Assembly: GCA_041300525.1 (NCBI GenBank)
Contig: JBGLNJ010000001.1
Span: 2,728,001 to 2,792,000, forward strand
Origin: JBGLNJ01 sp041300525
GTDB taxonomy: Bacteria; Chloroflexota; Anaerolineae; Fen-1058
Length of the DNA stretch: 64,000 bases
Reading direction: 5' to 3'
The position numbers and the translations under genes are program-made. The number at the start of each line of letters is the position of its first letter. Within the stretch, counting starts at the first letter, position 1. The notes beneath the pieces were generated by a model. It saw only the letters and a list, made by a program, of their open reading frames with translations. It was not told the origin of the DNA and made no database searches. Below are positions 16,219 to 26,734 of the stretch, in pieces.

Positions 16219-17889
16219 TCAGGGCGCCGCTTCTTTTAATGCATAGATATAGCCGGTGCGTCCGATCCAGGGTGAACGATAAGGAACCTGATACAACACT
16301 GTGTAACCCGGCAGCGGTTCAAAGGCGAGTTTGTAAGGTTTGGGCGTCAAGGTCATCCACGTGTATAAATCTTCCTTGTAGCCGCGGGCGATGGCGCGCG
16401 GCAACGCCGTTTCAAATTCGTACCAGCCCACCCACTCGAACCCGCCGTCAATCGCTTCGGGCGGGATGCCCCGGGACACCAACTGCCGGCCAGCCGCCCA
16501 ACGCGCCGTGTTCCATGCCAGATGATCGCTCATCTCGACGATGCCGTAAGCCAGCATGACGGCGCACACGCCCAAACCGATCCACCATCCCGCTGGCTTG
16601 ATCTGACCTAATCGCAATACCAGGTATACGCCCACGGGGACAAGAATCAACACATAGCGATCCACAAAGAACACGCCGATGATCGTCACGCCCAACATGC
16701 CCAGGCTAGCCCACACCAGCGCCGCGCTCGGTCGAGTAATCTCGCGTCGCCAGTCGAGCATCACGTCCGTCCACACCGCGCCTTGCGCTGCGCCGACCAG
16801 CGGCGCGGCCACCGTCATCAATGTAAAAACCCAGTCCGGCGTGACGGGCGTCTTGTGCCCGTTCAACACCACATTACCGATGCCTTCACGGTTGAGCAGA
16901 TCCTTCAGAAACGGCATGGGGCGGCCGATAAAGACAGTGAGAGCCAGGACAAACACACTCAACACAATGAGCCACACGCCGTAGAATTTGCCCAGGCGAA
17001 CGAGTCGCTCGCGCGGCATGGCGCGGCTGGTCACCTGCGCTGCCCAGATGGGCGCCGTAAAGAGCCCCAGATACATCACGGTGAACCAAGCTTTGACGAC
17101 GATGAGCAAAGGCGCGCCCGGCTGAAGCAACTGGCGCAAGCCCATCGTCACTGAGGCTACCTCGATGGCCCACGTCACGCCATGAATATGGATCAACCAG
17201 TATGAATGGACGATGATGACGAGCAAGGGGATCAGCCCAATGAGCAACAACGGCTTGAGGCGCACCCGCGCCTTCTCGGCGTCGCGCCAGACCCAGGCCA
17301 AGATCACAGCCACTGGGATCAACGCGCCCAACTGCCGCGCCAGATATGCGCCCGCCGCCAAGACCGACCCGGCCAGCAAAGCCCAGGGGGCGCTGTGCCG
17401 AACGCCGCGCGCGTAAAAGGTCAGGCTGAGTAACATCAGCCCGAGGTAAAAAATATCCGACATGAAAGCATAGCTGAGAAAAAGTCCAATCGGATTGACG
17501 ACGAACGTCAGGCTGCCCAGCAATGCCGCCGGCGCGTCCAAGTCGAGTTGCCGCAGCAAATCATACAGGCCCAGGCTGGCGATGAAGCCGAACACCAGCG
17601 TTGAGCTACTCAGCGCCGTAAATGAAAATCCACCCCACAGCTTGGCGAACAATGCGCCCCAATACACCTGGAAAACAAGCGTCGTGCTGGCCCATTCCGA
17701 AATCCGCAATTGGCCGGTGTCGAGCAGATGGCGCACCGATTGGGCGTAGGCCCAATCATCCAACAACGGAAAGTCGCGTTGCGGCGGGGCGGCCAGCAAG
17801 CAAATGCCGTAAACGGCGGCCAAGACCAACGCCGCTATCACGTACTCGCGCGCCACGCGGCGGCGCGAATCCACGTTCGGCAGTGACAT
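16219..17889 (-). CDS. GT-C superfamily membrane glycosyltransferase
   Basis: A 556-residue multi-spanning protein with about 10-12 hydrophobic segments and a C-terminal non-membrane tail. The first outside loop carries LLDDWAYAQSVRHLL, the acidic DD motif expected of GT-C enzymes that take sugars from polyprenyl-phosphate donors. It resembles PMT/ArnT-type family 39 proteins in layout. The likely role is transfer of a sugar to a surface polymer or lipid on the outer face of the membrane; donor and acceptor are unknown. It runs parallel to a second GT-C gene at 18364-19923. The start is GTG 17892 or ATG 17889; ATG was chosen. Confidence 0.75.
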   Translation of the reverse strand: MSLPNVDSRRRVAREYVIAALVLAAVYGICLLAAPPQRDFPLLDDWAYAQSVRHLLDTGQLRISEWASTTLVFQVYWGALFAKLWGGFSFTALSSSTLVFGFIASLGLYDLLRQLDLDAPAALLGSLTFVVNPIGLFLSYAFMSDIFYLGLMLLSLTFYARGVRHSAPWALLAGSVLAAGAYLARQLGALIPVAVILAWVWRDAEKARVRLKPLLLIGLIPLLVIIVHSYWLIHIHGVTWAIEVASVTMGLRQLLQPGAPLLIVVKAWFTVMYLGLFTAPIWAAQVTSRAMPRERLVRLGKFYGVWLIVLSVFVLALTVFIGRPMPFLKDLLNREGIGNVVLNGHKTPVTPDWVFTLMTVAAPLVGAAQGAVWTDVMLDWRREITRPSAALVWASLGMLGVTIIGVFFVDRYVLILVPVGVYLVLRLGQIKPAGWWIGLGVCAVMLAYGIVEMSDHLAWNTARWAAGRQLVSRGIPPEAIDGGFEWVGWYEFETALPRAIARGYKEDLYTWMTLTPKPYKLAFEPLPGYTVLYQVPYRSPWIGRTGYIYALKEAAP

Positions 17890-17892
17890 CAC

Positions 17893-18363
17893 CGTCTTTT
17901 CTCAGTCTCCTGATCCGGCCAAGCTGGGAATAAGTCCTGGCTTTTTCGGCCAAGAATTTCACAAAATAGACAGGCGGCGCAGAATAAAAACGTCCTGTGC
18001 ATCCTGTTAAATTCTATCAACATCCACGAACTGGCAAATCCCCACATAGCCAGCGTGGAGGGGGCGGCGCTGCCAGCATACATCCCAACGCGTCGTCCAA
18101 CCAGATGATAGCAGTCAGCACCGCAAAGCTCAACACGTCTGCCAGCCGCTCACGCCAGGTCGAGCGCAGTGGCAGCCAAACCACTATCTTGATGAACAAG
18201 CCTTCGAGGCAAGGCGCAGCCAACAACACGGCTAGCCCAACCAGTCAGTCCGGCAAGTGGCTCAACGACGCAAACGCGACTATGTCCATCATGCGCTGGG
18301 CAAGCGCCATCGCCAGATGCAATCCACAAGCGACTTGTACCATGGTCCCAAACCTCGCGGGAA
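17893..18363. other. Intergenic, possible membrane-protein debris
   Basis: About 470 bases without a convincing gene. The minus strand of 18017-18229 encodes a hydrophobic stretch (FIKIVVWLPL, LSFAVLTAIIWLDDALG) with stops in the neighbouring frames, which could be the worn remnant of a membrane gene. No repeat or RNA was recognised. Confidence 0.35.
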
Positions 18364-19923
18364 CTAGCGACGAATATAGATCAACTCGGGCCGCTTGGGC
18401 GCGCCGGATACCGTCCAAAACACATCCGGCTCCGCAAAGGCGCGACGTTCCAACCGAAAAGTCGGCGCGAGCAAATCATCCCAGTAAGCGCGCAACTCTT
18501 TGGGAATGTCGTCCAAAATGATCGCGTCGAAACGTTGGCCCGCCACCGCCGCTTTAATCTCATCCAGAATAATCTGCCGGCGAGGGTCGTTGCTGCCTCC
18601 ATGCTGAACATCCAGATTCGTGTCCCAGATGCCGCTTGCGTCCGTAATCGTCGCCCAGTGCGAATAGGTGGACTTGCCTGCCAGGGCCGTATAGTAACTG
18701 TGCGCCGGAATCCACACCTCGCCGGGATACGAGCGGACGAGCGCGAGCAAGTCACGCCCGGCGCGTTCATCGCGAGCCGAAGGCAACACTGTGCGCGGAT
18801 CATACAACAACACGAGGAATTGGGCCGCCACCAAAAGCAGCGCGATGGGTTGAAGCAGAAAGCGCGCGCGAACAGGCTTCGCCAGGCCCAACATCAGCCC
18901 GATCAAAATACCCAGGCAGGCCATGAACGGCATCAGCGTGTTGGTGTAAGCGCCGGCTGCCGCGCGATTCCACCAACTGACTGCCAGCGTGCCGGCCGTA
19001 AAGGCCCAGTAAAAGCGGCTGCGCGCCCCTTCGATGGAACGTCGGAAAGGATTTCCCAATAGCGCCAGTGCAGCGAGCGCGGCGATCAGCGCCAGCGGCA
19101 CGTTACGCAGCAAATCCGTCTGCCAAAAGGCCCGGATGCGTTCGGCATCCAACACATGTTGCCGGACCACGTACCACGTGTAGAAACTGTACCAGCCACC
19201 GCTCAAGGCATCCACCCACAAGCTCACGCCGACCGTAAAGATAAAAGCCGCCGGCCAGAACACTAGCCATTCCCGTCGGCTTTCCAGCAGGTACAATCCA
19301 CCGAATGCGACAAAGAACGGCAGGGCCGATTGCTTGGTGAAATAGGCCAGTGCCAAGGCGGCGGCACACATCAACGCACCGGTTCGCCCTGGTTTGCGGC
19401 GAACCACGTAGGCTGCCAGCACAAGGAACATGACGAGCAGCGAGTCCGCGCGGGCCACATCCATCCAGACCCCCGTCATCTTGAACGTGGCAGCGTAAAA
19501 GCCGGCCCCGGTCAGCGCCGCTTTCCAGCTTCGCGTCTCTTGGCGGATCAGCGCAAAGATCAGCCCACAACAGCCCAGTGTAGCCAGTATTGAAACCAAC
19601 CTCGGCGCTAAAAAGCCGGGACCTAGCAGCGCCGTAAAGGCCGCGCTGACATAGAAATACAACAGGTTGTAGATCAGCGGCGTGAACTCGAGCGCCGGCC
19701 GCTCGTACAGAAAATGGCCCGAAAGAATCCACTGGGCGCTATTGACTGTAGCCCCCTCGATCCATTCCAACTCGAACGGGTAACGCGCCCGCAGCGCCAT
19801 CAATGCCAGCAGCCCGACCAGGTTCAGCCCAGCCAAACCCAGCACCAACCCGCTCAGGCCCCGGTCAACCCCCAAGTTGATGGGATGCGAACCCGACTGG
19901 GTATCTGCCATTACTTTCACCAT
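18364..19923 (-). CDS. GT-C superfamily membrane glycosyltransferase
   Basis: A 519-residue protein with about ten membrane spans followed by a 130-residue outside C-terminal domain that includes PGEVWIPAHSYYTALAGK and FDAIILDDIPKELRAYWDD. The first loop has the acidic motif ELEWIEGATVNSA typical of one GT-C/DUF2029-like group. Role as for the neighbouring GT-C gene: lipid-linked sugar transfer outside the membrane, substrate unknown. ATG 19923 follows GAGGG by about four bases; ATG 19911 is an alternative. It is separated from the repeat-rich gap upstream (19924-20507). Confidence 0.7.
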   Translation of the reverse strand: MVKVMADTQSGSHPINLGVDRGLSGLVLGLAGLNLVGLLALMALRARYPFELEWIEGATVNSAQWILSGHFLYERPALEFTPLIYNLLYFYVSAAFTALLGPGFLAPRLVSILATLGCCGLIFALIRQETRSWKAALTGAGFYAATFKMTGVWMDVARADSLLVMFLVLAAYVVRRKPGRTGALMCAAALALAYFTKQSALPFFVAFGGLYLLESRREWLVFWPAAFIFTVGVSLWVDALSGGWYSFYTWYVVRQHVLDAERIRAFWQTDLLRNVPLALIAALAALALLGNPFRRSIEGARSRFYWAFTAGTLAVSWWNRAAAGAYTNTLMPFMACLGILIGLMLGLAKPVRARFLLQPIALLLVAAQFLVLLYDPRTVLPSARDERAGRDLLALVRSYPGEVWIPAHSYYTALAGKSTYSHWATITDASGIWDTNLDVQHGGSNDPRRQIILDEIKAAVAGQRFDAIILDDIPKELRAYWDDLLAPTFRLERRAFAEPDVFWTVSGAPKRPELIYIRR

Positions 19924-19986
19924 TGTCCCTCTATGTCACTGCATCTCCGACAGCCGTTTCGTCGTCGCCCGATAATCTGCCGAGAA

Positions 19987-20120
19987 GGTAACTACTCAGC
20001 CCGGCGACTCAAGTCGCGGCAACAGCAGCAAAGCCTGCCTTCGCAGGCTGGATATTAGTCGCCGCAGGGCGACTTGGCTGACGTAGGCGCGGTTTCTAAC
20101 CGCCAGCCTGAGCAGTTACC
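19987..20120. repeat. MITE-like element with terminal inverted repeats and internal hairpins
   Basis: GGTAACTACTCAG at 19987-19999 is inverted as CTGAGCAGTTACC at 20108-20120 (12 of 13 bases). Inside are four hairpins: 20004-20017 (2-base loop), 20032-20049, 20057-20074 and 20089-20103 (3- to 4-base loops). The same terminal sequence begins the repeat at 2451. Confidence 0.8.
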
Positions 20121-20377
20121 CGAGAAGAGTATCCAGCCCAGGCCGGGCTATATGAAACATCTCGTAAATGATCATCATCACGCAGACAAACTGAATCACA
20201 GACAGTTGATGAACGAGCAATACCCTGCTCCAAGGTCCAGCACACAAGCGGTCGGCGGCATGCAACCCTGCAGGCACTCGCAGATCATTCGCCACACGCC
20301 GACCCGTTCAGGCACGTGTGAAAAACGAGATTGGCAGTATTGACTTGCCAAAGTCGTATCGCCGACCATGTGTGAGT

Positions 20378-20485
20378 CAATGTCGTTAAGTTAGGGCCGT
20401 AGCGTAGGGCCTCGCGTAGCGGCCCGTTTCCGCGCTTGGAAAGACGCCCACAAGAGGCTAGGCTACGCTTATCTTAATGACATTG
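20378..20485. repeat. MITE-like element, CAATGTC termini
   Basis: CAATGTCGTTAAG at 20378-20390 is inverted as CTTAATGACATTG at 20473-20485 with one mismatch. The 108-base element contains GC-rich internal palindromes and no gene. Such termini recall small non-autonomous insertion sequences; no matching transposase is in the window and no clear target duplication was seen. Confidence 0.65.
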
Positions 20486-20507
20486 GTGTGCGTGGCCCCA
20501 AACGGGT

Positions 20508-20878
20508 TCATTTGTCATCCCGGAGGCTATACAACTCCAGTTCCACAGAATCCCATGTCCACTTATCCTCCCGGACATGCCGGGCTCTTGCGCGGGCCAG
20601 CAACTCGGATTGCTGTTTCACTAACTTTGTCGGCACGATCACCAGCCATAGGCGTTTTTTCCCGATGACCACCTCATCCGACGCCGATACTCGCCGTCCA
20701 GCCCATTTCCAAACCGAAGGTGGAAGCCAGCCGGCTGGATCGTTATTGAGCAAGTAACTATCTGCCTCCGGCGCATAGTATACGAGTGGCAAGTAGGAAC
20801 TGTCATGGACGTGCACAATGACATCTCCCGCCTGCCAGTGCTCCCGCAGGATCACGCCGATATCACGGAACGGCGGCT
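20508..20878 (-). pseudogene. Membrane glycosyltransferase C-terminal fragment
   Basis: About 120 residues matching the outside C-terminal end of GT39-like proteins: RDIGVILREHWQAGDVIVHVHD, LPLVYYAPEADSYLLNND and GKKRLWLVIVPTKLV, ending with the normal-looking WDSVELELYSL. All membrane domains are missing. The 5' break at about 20878 is the same point where the hybrid kinase upstream loses its 3' end. Confidence 0.65.
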
Positions 20879-22765
20879 GTCGGCGGAGGACAGCATACGC
20901 CGGAACAACCTGAGAGCATCTGGCTCATCGTCTACCACGAGCACGGTCTTGACGGCGGGTTGCACCCGATCCAGGCTGCCCAGCAGCGCTTCTCGGGAGA
21001 TAGGTTTGACCAAGTAATCGAAAACGCCCAGAGCATCCGTAGCTTGTGCCAGCCCAGGCAAAAAGGAAATGATAGCGGGCGTGCCATCTGGCAGTGCCGA
21101 AGGCTGATTGAGACGTTCCAGTATTTCTCCCACCTGAATATCATTGACCAGCAACGCTCGCGACGGCATGCGCGCCAATACTTGGAGCGCTTCATCCAGA
21201 TTCGCCGCCGGGGTGATTTCGACGGCGCTCAGGTACCGGCCCAGCAGCCTTTGCATGACACGACCATGCTCTGCCACGACCAGCCTGGGGCGCTCGGGCA
21301 GTGGACGGAACCGGGTCGGCCGGACACGTGGCTCATAAGGCTGGTAAGGATTCACCCAGCGCACGCCGCTGCTTTGGAGAGCAGGCGGCTCGTCTATAGG
21401 CAAGCGAAAAAAAATGGTTGTTCCCTGATCCTTCTTGCTCTCCACCCACATCTTGCCGCCATGCATTTCGACAAAGCTCTTGCTGATGCTCAAACCCAGA
21501 CCAGTGCCAGCATACCGCCGGCGAAGTGAGCCATCCAACTGCTGGAACGGCTGAAAGAGCTTGGCCCGATCTTGTTCTGCGATGCCCGGCCCGGTATCGG
21601 CCACGCTGATCACAATGTCATTTGTTTCTTGCCAAGCGCGAACTTGTACGCCGCCCTGTTCGGTGAAGCGACCCGCATTGCTCAACAGATTCAGCACCAC
21701 TTCTCGAATGCGCGTGCGGTCACACAGCAAGACCAAGTTATCCGCCGTCTGAATGTCGAGCACCAAGTTTTTGGAAGAGAACAAGGGCCGCATCGCAATG
21801 GCGGCCGCCTGGATGATCTCGGCGACGGGCACGCGCTCCTTGTTCAACACCATTCGCCCGGCGTCTATCTGACTGAGGTCAAGCACATCGTCAATCAAGC
21901 TGGAAAGGTGTTGACCGTTGCGCAGCACAATATCCAGGTCCGCCAGTAGAGCGGGCGGAATATCCGCTCCATAAGTTTGCGGCGATTGGATGATCATCTC
22001 GCAAAAGCCCACAATCATATTGATCGGCGTTCGCAACTCGTGGCTGACGTTGGCGACAAATTGCTCTTTGGCCCGACGTTCGTTCTCCGCTACCGCGCGC
22101 ATGGCCTGCGCCGACTGATTAAGGCGAGTGAGTTGCAGGTTGGCATCTTTGAGGTCCTCGAACGCTTGCTTGAGTTGAACTTGCGTATCGCGCGCCTGCT
22201 CCAGCAACGTTTGGCTGCGCTCATAGCCCGCCCACGCCCACTGGACCGACGTCAGCAAGGGGCGCAGAGCAAGCCAGATCATACCCAGGGCGCCCCACAC
22301 TCCGATCAAAGCCACCATTCGCTGTGAGAATTCGACTGGCAGCCAGCTTTCTGGCAGGAGCAACAACACGAGCGTGGAACTTGCTGCAGTCGCCATACCG
22401 GCGTTCCGACTGATGGTCAGTGTGGCCAAGCCCGCAGGAAACATCAGCAACCAGATGGCTTGTTCCAGTCTACCCCAGGCTACAACCAACAGAATAATCA
22501 AAAAAGTGCCAATCACCAAACTCCACGCGGCAATCAGATAATTCTGCCGGCGGAATACCCAGACGGCAACCGCAAGGACGGCAAATACCAGGCCTGTCAG
22601 TGCACTTGAGGCTGGATCGCCAAAATGCAGAGTACCCGTCATGATCACGCCTACGACGCACAGACCGAGAAAAGCCAACCCAATAGTCTCGTCCCGCAAC
22701 CGCACTAACAAGGCTTCCAATTCCAAAGACCAGGTGGATGTTTGTAGAGGCTCTTGCTCTGCCAT
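20852..22765 (-). pseudogene. Membrane hybrid histidine kinase, 3' truncated
   Basis: About 630 residues: five or six membrane spans (about 25-185), a coiled coil, HisKA with H242 in NVSHELRTPINMI, HATPase with VLNLLSNAGRF, DTGPGIA and GTGLGLSIS, then a receiver-like domain whose phosphate site is poor (LLVNDIQV), and the first 23 residues of a second, better receiver (KTVLVVDDEPDALRLFRRML). There the frame passes into unrelated DNA at about 20878. The kinase core is whole, so partial function is possible, but the output receiver is lost. Start ATG 22765 has GGAG nine bases upstream. The 332 bases upstream hold one hairpin only. Confidence 0.8.
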
Positions 22766-23011
22766 ACTGCTTTTCTCCAACAGAGATGCGACCCGCTTAC
22801 ACTGCACTATACGCTGACAAGCTGCCATCAATCGTCACGACGATACTGGTAACGAAAGCAGGCGCGTGTGCGACGATGGCTTGACCGCGCTGCGGCATCT
22901 CGAGTGGCATAACCACCTAGCCAAAATCACACGAGCCCGCGATGACGATGATTCTACCACTCATCAAGCCTGAACCCAAACCAGGTAGCGGCTCGACAAA
23001 CAGCACGAAAC

Positions 23012-23036
23012 AGCCGCCGATTCATCACCGGCGGCT
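23012..23036 (-). terminator. Hairpin after the HlyD-like gene, possible terminator
   Basis: AGCCGCCG at 23012-23019 pairs with CGGCGGCT at 23029-23036, about 60 bases after the stop of the HlyD-like gene. A clear T-run is lacking, so termination is uncertain. Confidence 0.35.
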
Positions 23037-23097
23037 CCAGAAGATTTGCTTACCAGCCAGTCAGTTCGCAGTCACTTGCCCTGAACGTAACCCGCCC

Positions 23098-24264
23098 TCA
23101 TTCGACCAGAATCTTGACCTTGGCCGTCATCCCCCACCGCAACGGAAGCTGGGTCTCTTCCAGTTCGATGGTGACGGTATAGGTCGTGTCGCCCTGCTGG
23201 ACAATCGCGATGGGAGAGATCGTGATGACCCGACCGGTCAGTTCTTGGCCAAGGAAGGCGTTGACGGTGACGAGCGCCTTTTGCCCGAGCTTGACCTTGG
23301 CAATCTGCAACTCGCTCATGTTGTTGGTCTCGACCCGCCAGCGAGTTGTGTCGGCCAGCATCAACACCGGCGCTCCGGCGGTGGTCACTTCACCCAGATG
23401 AATCATCAGCGCCGTCACTGTGCCCGTGTAAGGAGCTGTCAACTCGACTTGCGCCAGGTCGGTTTGAGCTTTTTGCAGGGCCAGCCGGGCCGACTCGACC
23501 GACAGTTGCGCGGTCTTGGCGTTTTCCGGGTCGGGCTGCCTTTTGAGCGCGGCGTAGTTCGCCTGTGCTGCCGCCAGTGCGCTTTGCGCCTGCGCGACGG
23601 ATTCATTGGCGCGGACGCTGGCACCGCTGCTGTCGCGCCGGGCAATGTCCAGGCCGGTGCGCGCATTGTCCAGTTGCAACTGACTGGATTTGAGCTCGTC
23701 TTCCACGTCATAGCCCCAGCCCTTCATGTCGAGCAGGTGCTTGTGATCGCGTTCGGCGCGATCAAAGGTCAGTTGCGCGGTGCGCAGCGCGTTTTGCGCG
23801 AGATCCGTTGCAGTCGGAACCGAGCCGCGCGCGTTGGCGAGCGTCGCCTGCGCGGCCTGGATCGCCTTCTCGGTCGCCGCCAGATCGTCCGGGTCGGCTG
23901 GCTTCTGCGCTTTTTCCAGTTCCAGTTCGGCCTGCTTGAGTCTTAATTGAGCCTCTTCGACAGACCATTTGAGGCGCGTGTCGTCCAGGCGCGCGATGAC
24001 CTGACCGGCTTTGACGGTATCACCTACTTCGGCGATCTCGATCACCTGCCCGTTCACCTGGAAGCTGAGTTTGATTTGCCGGGCTGGCGCGAGTGTGCCG
24101 TTGACGGCAATGCCGCCTGGACTGACGGATGCCTCCGGCGCTGGTGTGCCCGGCGCGGACGTTGATCGAGCAGGGGTGCTCGCGTTGCCTCCGCACGCGG
24201 CGAGAAAAACAACGCTCGCCAATAGAATGTTAAAAATCAAAGTGTGATGCCCTTTCAATTTCAT
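23098..24264 (-). CDS. HlyD/MacA-type periplasmic adaptor lipoprotein
   Basis: A 388-residue adaptor. It starts with a lipoprotein signal (lipobox LAAC), then a biotinyl-lipoyl half-domain (KLSFQVNGQVIEIAEVGDTVKAGQVIARLD), a long coiled-coil hairpin of about 150 residues (VEEAQLRLKQAELELEKAQ through NYAALKRQPDPENAKTAQ), the second lipoyl half (LTAPYTGTVTALMIHLGE) and a beta-barrel C-terminus. Such adaptors connect an inner-membrane exporter to the outside. The permease partner is probably the FtsX-type gene at 25316, with a GNAT gene between; no ATPase gene survives here. Start ATG 24264 lies directly on its AAGGAG, so TTG 24258 with better spacing is possible. Confidence 0.85.
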   Translation of the reverse strand: MKLKGHHTLIFNILLASVVFLAACGGNASTPARSTSAPGTPAPEASVSPGGIAVNGTLAPARQIKLSFQVNGQVIEIAEVGDTVKAGQVIARLDDTRLKWSVEEAQLRLKQAELELEKAQKPADPDDLAATEKAIQAAQATLANARGSVPTATDLAQNALRTAQLTFDRAERDHKHLLDMKGWGYDVEDELKSSQLQLDNARTGLDIARRDSSGASVRANESVAQAQSALAAAQANYAALKRQPDPENAKTAQLSVESARLALQKAQTDLAQVELTAPYTGTVTALMIHLGEVTTAGAPVLMLADTTRWRVETNNMSELQIAKVKLGQKALVTVNAFLGQELTGRVITISPIAIVQQGDTTYTVTIELEETQLPLRWGMTAKVKILVE

Positions 24265-24277
24265 CTCCTTTGCTGTG

Positions 24278-25267
24278 TCACAACTCTAAACCCATGCGGC
24301 AATATGTCATGCGGCGCGTAAAGCCAGCCTCTTCCGCAGCGGTGACGAGGCCGCCCATCCACTGTGGGACAGAGAATTCCACCCGATGCCCCGGACTCGA
24401 CGTCACCACTTGATGCAGCAGGTATCTCACCACGTAAGGAGCCAGTTCGGGGTGCGCCGGATCCAGGCTCGCTCTGATCTGGTGCGGGCCTTGACCGCGC
24501 ACCTTAATCGCGTATCCGCCGTGAGCTACGATTTGCCCTTCTCTAGTACGGATGGCAAAGTCGGCCTCACGCGCGCCCTGGGCAAACACGATGAGAGGCC
24601 ACAGCAAGCGCATCATCGCCGGCTCGCGGAAGCGAGCCACTTGCACCGGCTCGTATTTGCGCAGCTTGTCTGGCACGATACGATTTGCCAGTTCATAGCG
24701 CGGTCGCCACTCAAAGTGGCTCAACGGCGATAAAGTATAACCTTCTGGCAGCGCAAGCTCTAAGGACGCCTGCTCTCGTGCCGTGTGCAGTTCAATGGTT
24801 CCGCTATAGTGTTCAAATCCCAGGCTTGTATAGAGCGTATAGGCAGGGAGGTTGCCGTCAATCACACTCAACCAAGTCTTTTTCCCGCCGTGCTCGCGAA
24901 CCAAATCCAGCCCGGCTTGCAGCAATTTGCGGGCGATGCCTTGCCGCCGAAAAGCCGGCAGCACTCCGACCGTTCCCACAATCCAGACATCGGTCGCGCC
25001 GCGCCGCTGGACAAGTGTGACGCCGACCAACTGGCCGTCTTGATCCCATACGCAGCCACGAATCAGGTCGCGCAACGGCGGAGACACGAACTGGATCGCG
25101 CGGATGAGCGGCCAGACGCGGCGCAGGTTCTTCACGGTATCAACGATTTCCTCCTGCTCGTCGGTTTGCACGCTCCACTCTTTGTTCTCCGGGTATTGGA
25201 AACTCGGAGCGAGCATGTCGGCGAGGGGCAAGAGATCATTGGGCAATCTAAGTAAACGCAGTGTCAT
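24278..25267 (-). CDS. GNAT-family N-acetyltransferase
   Basis: A 329-residue protein with a full GNAT domain near residues 60-165: VGTVGVLPAFRRQGIARKLLQAGLDLV is the acetyl-CoA pyrophosphate loop (R/QxxGxG/A). A second, less conserved acetyltransferase-like half follows, ending in a Trp-Met-Gly segment, as in the two-domain GNAT proteins. Substrate unknown. The start is ATG 25267 with AGGAGG eight bases upstream, inside the same operon as the adaptor and permease genes. Confidence 0.8.
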   Translation of the reverse strand: MTLRLLRLPNDLLPLADMLAPSFQYPENKEWSVQTDEQEEIVDTVKNLRRVWPLIRAIQFVSPPLRDLIRGCVWDQDGQLVGVTLVQRRGATDVWIVGTVGVLPAFRRQGIARKLLQAGLDLVREHGGKKTWLSVIDGNLPAYTLYTSLGFEHYSGTIELHTAREQASLELALPEGYTLSPLSHFEWRPRYELANRIVPDKLRKYEPVQVARFREPAMMRLLWPLIVFAQGAREADFAIRTREGQIVAHGGYAIKVRGQGPHQIRASLDPAHPELAPYVVRYLLHQVVTSSPGHRVEFSVPQWMGGLVTAAEEAGFTRRMTYCRMGLEL

Positions 25268-25315
25268 TTCAGTTTCCTCCTGGTGGTTGAATTTTCCTTG
25301 TTTGAGCACTTGCCA

Positions 25316-26730
25316 TTATCTCCTTTCGATGATCGCCACTGGATCGAGTTTAGAGAGCATCCGAGAAACCAGGCCTGTGCTGGCGGCGATGACGGCCAGG
25401 GGGATCGGCAGCGTAAACAGCCAGGGCACCGGACTGAGCAAGTTCAGACTCAGACCTCTTGGCGCATAGAGACCCAATTGCATGCCGACCAAGCCAAGCC
25501 CGCATAGCGCCGCGCTCGCCAACCAGGCTACGGCGATGGTGCTCGCCGTCTCACGAGTGGTGCGCAGCACCAGCCACGAACGGCTGCGACCGATCGCGTG
25601 CAAGATGCCAAACTCTTCTTGGCGCGGCGCGTAAAAGGTGTAGCTCAACACAGCCAACGCCACGGCGGCCACAATCGCGATAACGATCTCCACCACGCCA
25701 AACACCGCCAGGAGAACCAGCGACATCTTTTGATAGTTCGTTTGCATCCACTGGAACGTGATCGCTTCCGCCAGATCGGAATGTGCGTCCTTTCGCAGCC
25801 AGGCATCCATTTCTGCCTTTTGCCCCTCCTTTGGAACGACGATCAGGTGAATGGGATGGGATTTGTAGAGCGCGTGGCTGGTCAGGTATTCGTAAGAAGC
25901 GAAACCCAGCCATAGATCGTTTTCCGCATGGCCTTGCGACGGGCGGGAGAGGATACCCACAATCACCATTTCGGTCGGTATACCCCGGTCGTCTGGGTTG
26001 ATCGGCTGCCCGATTTTGTCGCCCACGCGCAACTTGCGATTCAGCGCCGCTGCTTCCGAAAGAGCGATCTCGTTGGTGCGGGGACGGGGCAAGCGCCCCT
26101 CTTTCACCTGCACTCCATACAGGTTGACGAGCGTTTGCAGATCGCTCTCGGCAACCCCATAGATGCTGAGAGGATAGCCCAAGGGCGGCACTTGAAGCCT
26201 CAGTTGCATTTCCACAGCCGGGATGACTTGCGCGACGGTCGGGTGCGCTCTGATCTGCGCCGCCACGCCGGGGTCCACAGATCCGTTCATGCGCGGCCTG
26301 ACAATGCCGACCTGGCGCAACGGTTCGGCGAAGGATTGCATGGCGTCTCCCACTGGCGCAAAAAGGAACGCCGGGAACGACACACCCAAAATCATCGCCC
26401 CCAGCGTCACGAGGAGGAGCAGGCTCTGGCGGCGATGGCGCTGGTAAAACGTCCAGGCGGACAAGGGGTTGACCGACAAGCGCCTGCCCTCTGGCCGCAC
26501 AGCGCCGGTTTCCAGACTGAGCTTGCCTTGTTCGACAATCGCCACGGCATCCAGGCGCGCGAAGGTCCGCCGGATGCTCCATGCCACAACCACTGCGGTC
26601 GCCAGCGGGATGGGAAGAGAGAACCAGACCGGCGTGAGATCCGTCAGGGTGAGTGTCAAGCCTTTGGGTTCATAAAAGTTGATCTTGAGCACAACAAAGA
26701 GCAGCCAGGCCAGCGCCAATCCTCCGCCCC
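25316..26730 (-). pseudogene. FtsX-type ABC permease, 5' truncated
   Basis: About 470 residues of a MacB/FtsX-like permease: a membrane segment, a PLATAVVVAWSIRRTFARLDAVAIVEQGK linker, NPLSAWTFYQRHRRQSLLLLVTLGAM for the next transmembrane helix, a large outside domain (VRPRMNGSVDPGVAAQIRAHP onward) and three C-terminal spans ending LSKLDPVAIIERR. This is the second half of an eight-span duplicated permease; the first half is missing. The break at about 26730 joins a DUF1385 gene. The partner of the HlyD-like adaptor, it would have exported lipids, drugs or peptides with an ATPase that is now absent. Confidence 0.7.
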
Positions 26731-26734
26731 TCGA

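Noticed and set aside
20378..20485. Target-site duplication beside the CAATGTC element
   Set aside because: Flanking bases are only loosely similar (GTGTGAGT and GTGTGCGT), not an exact duplication at the edges.
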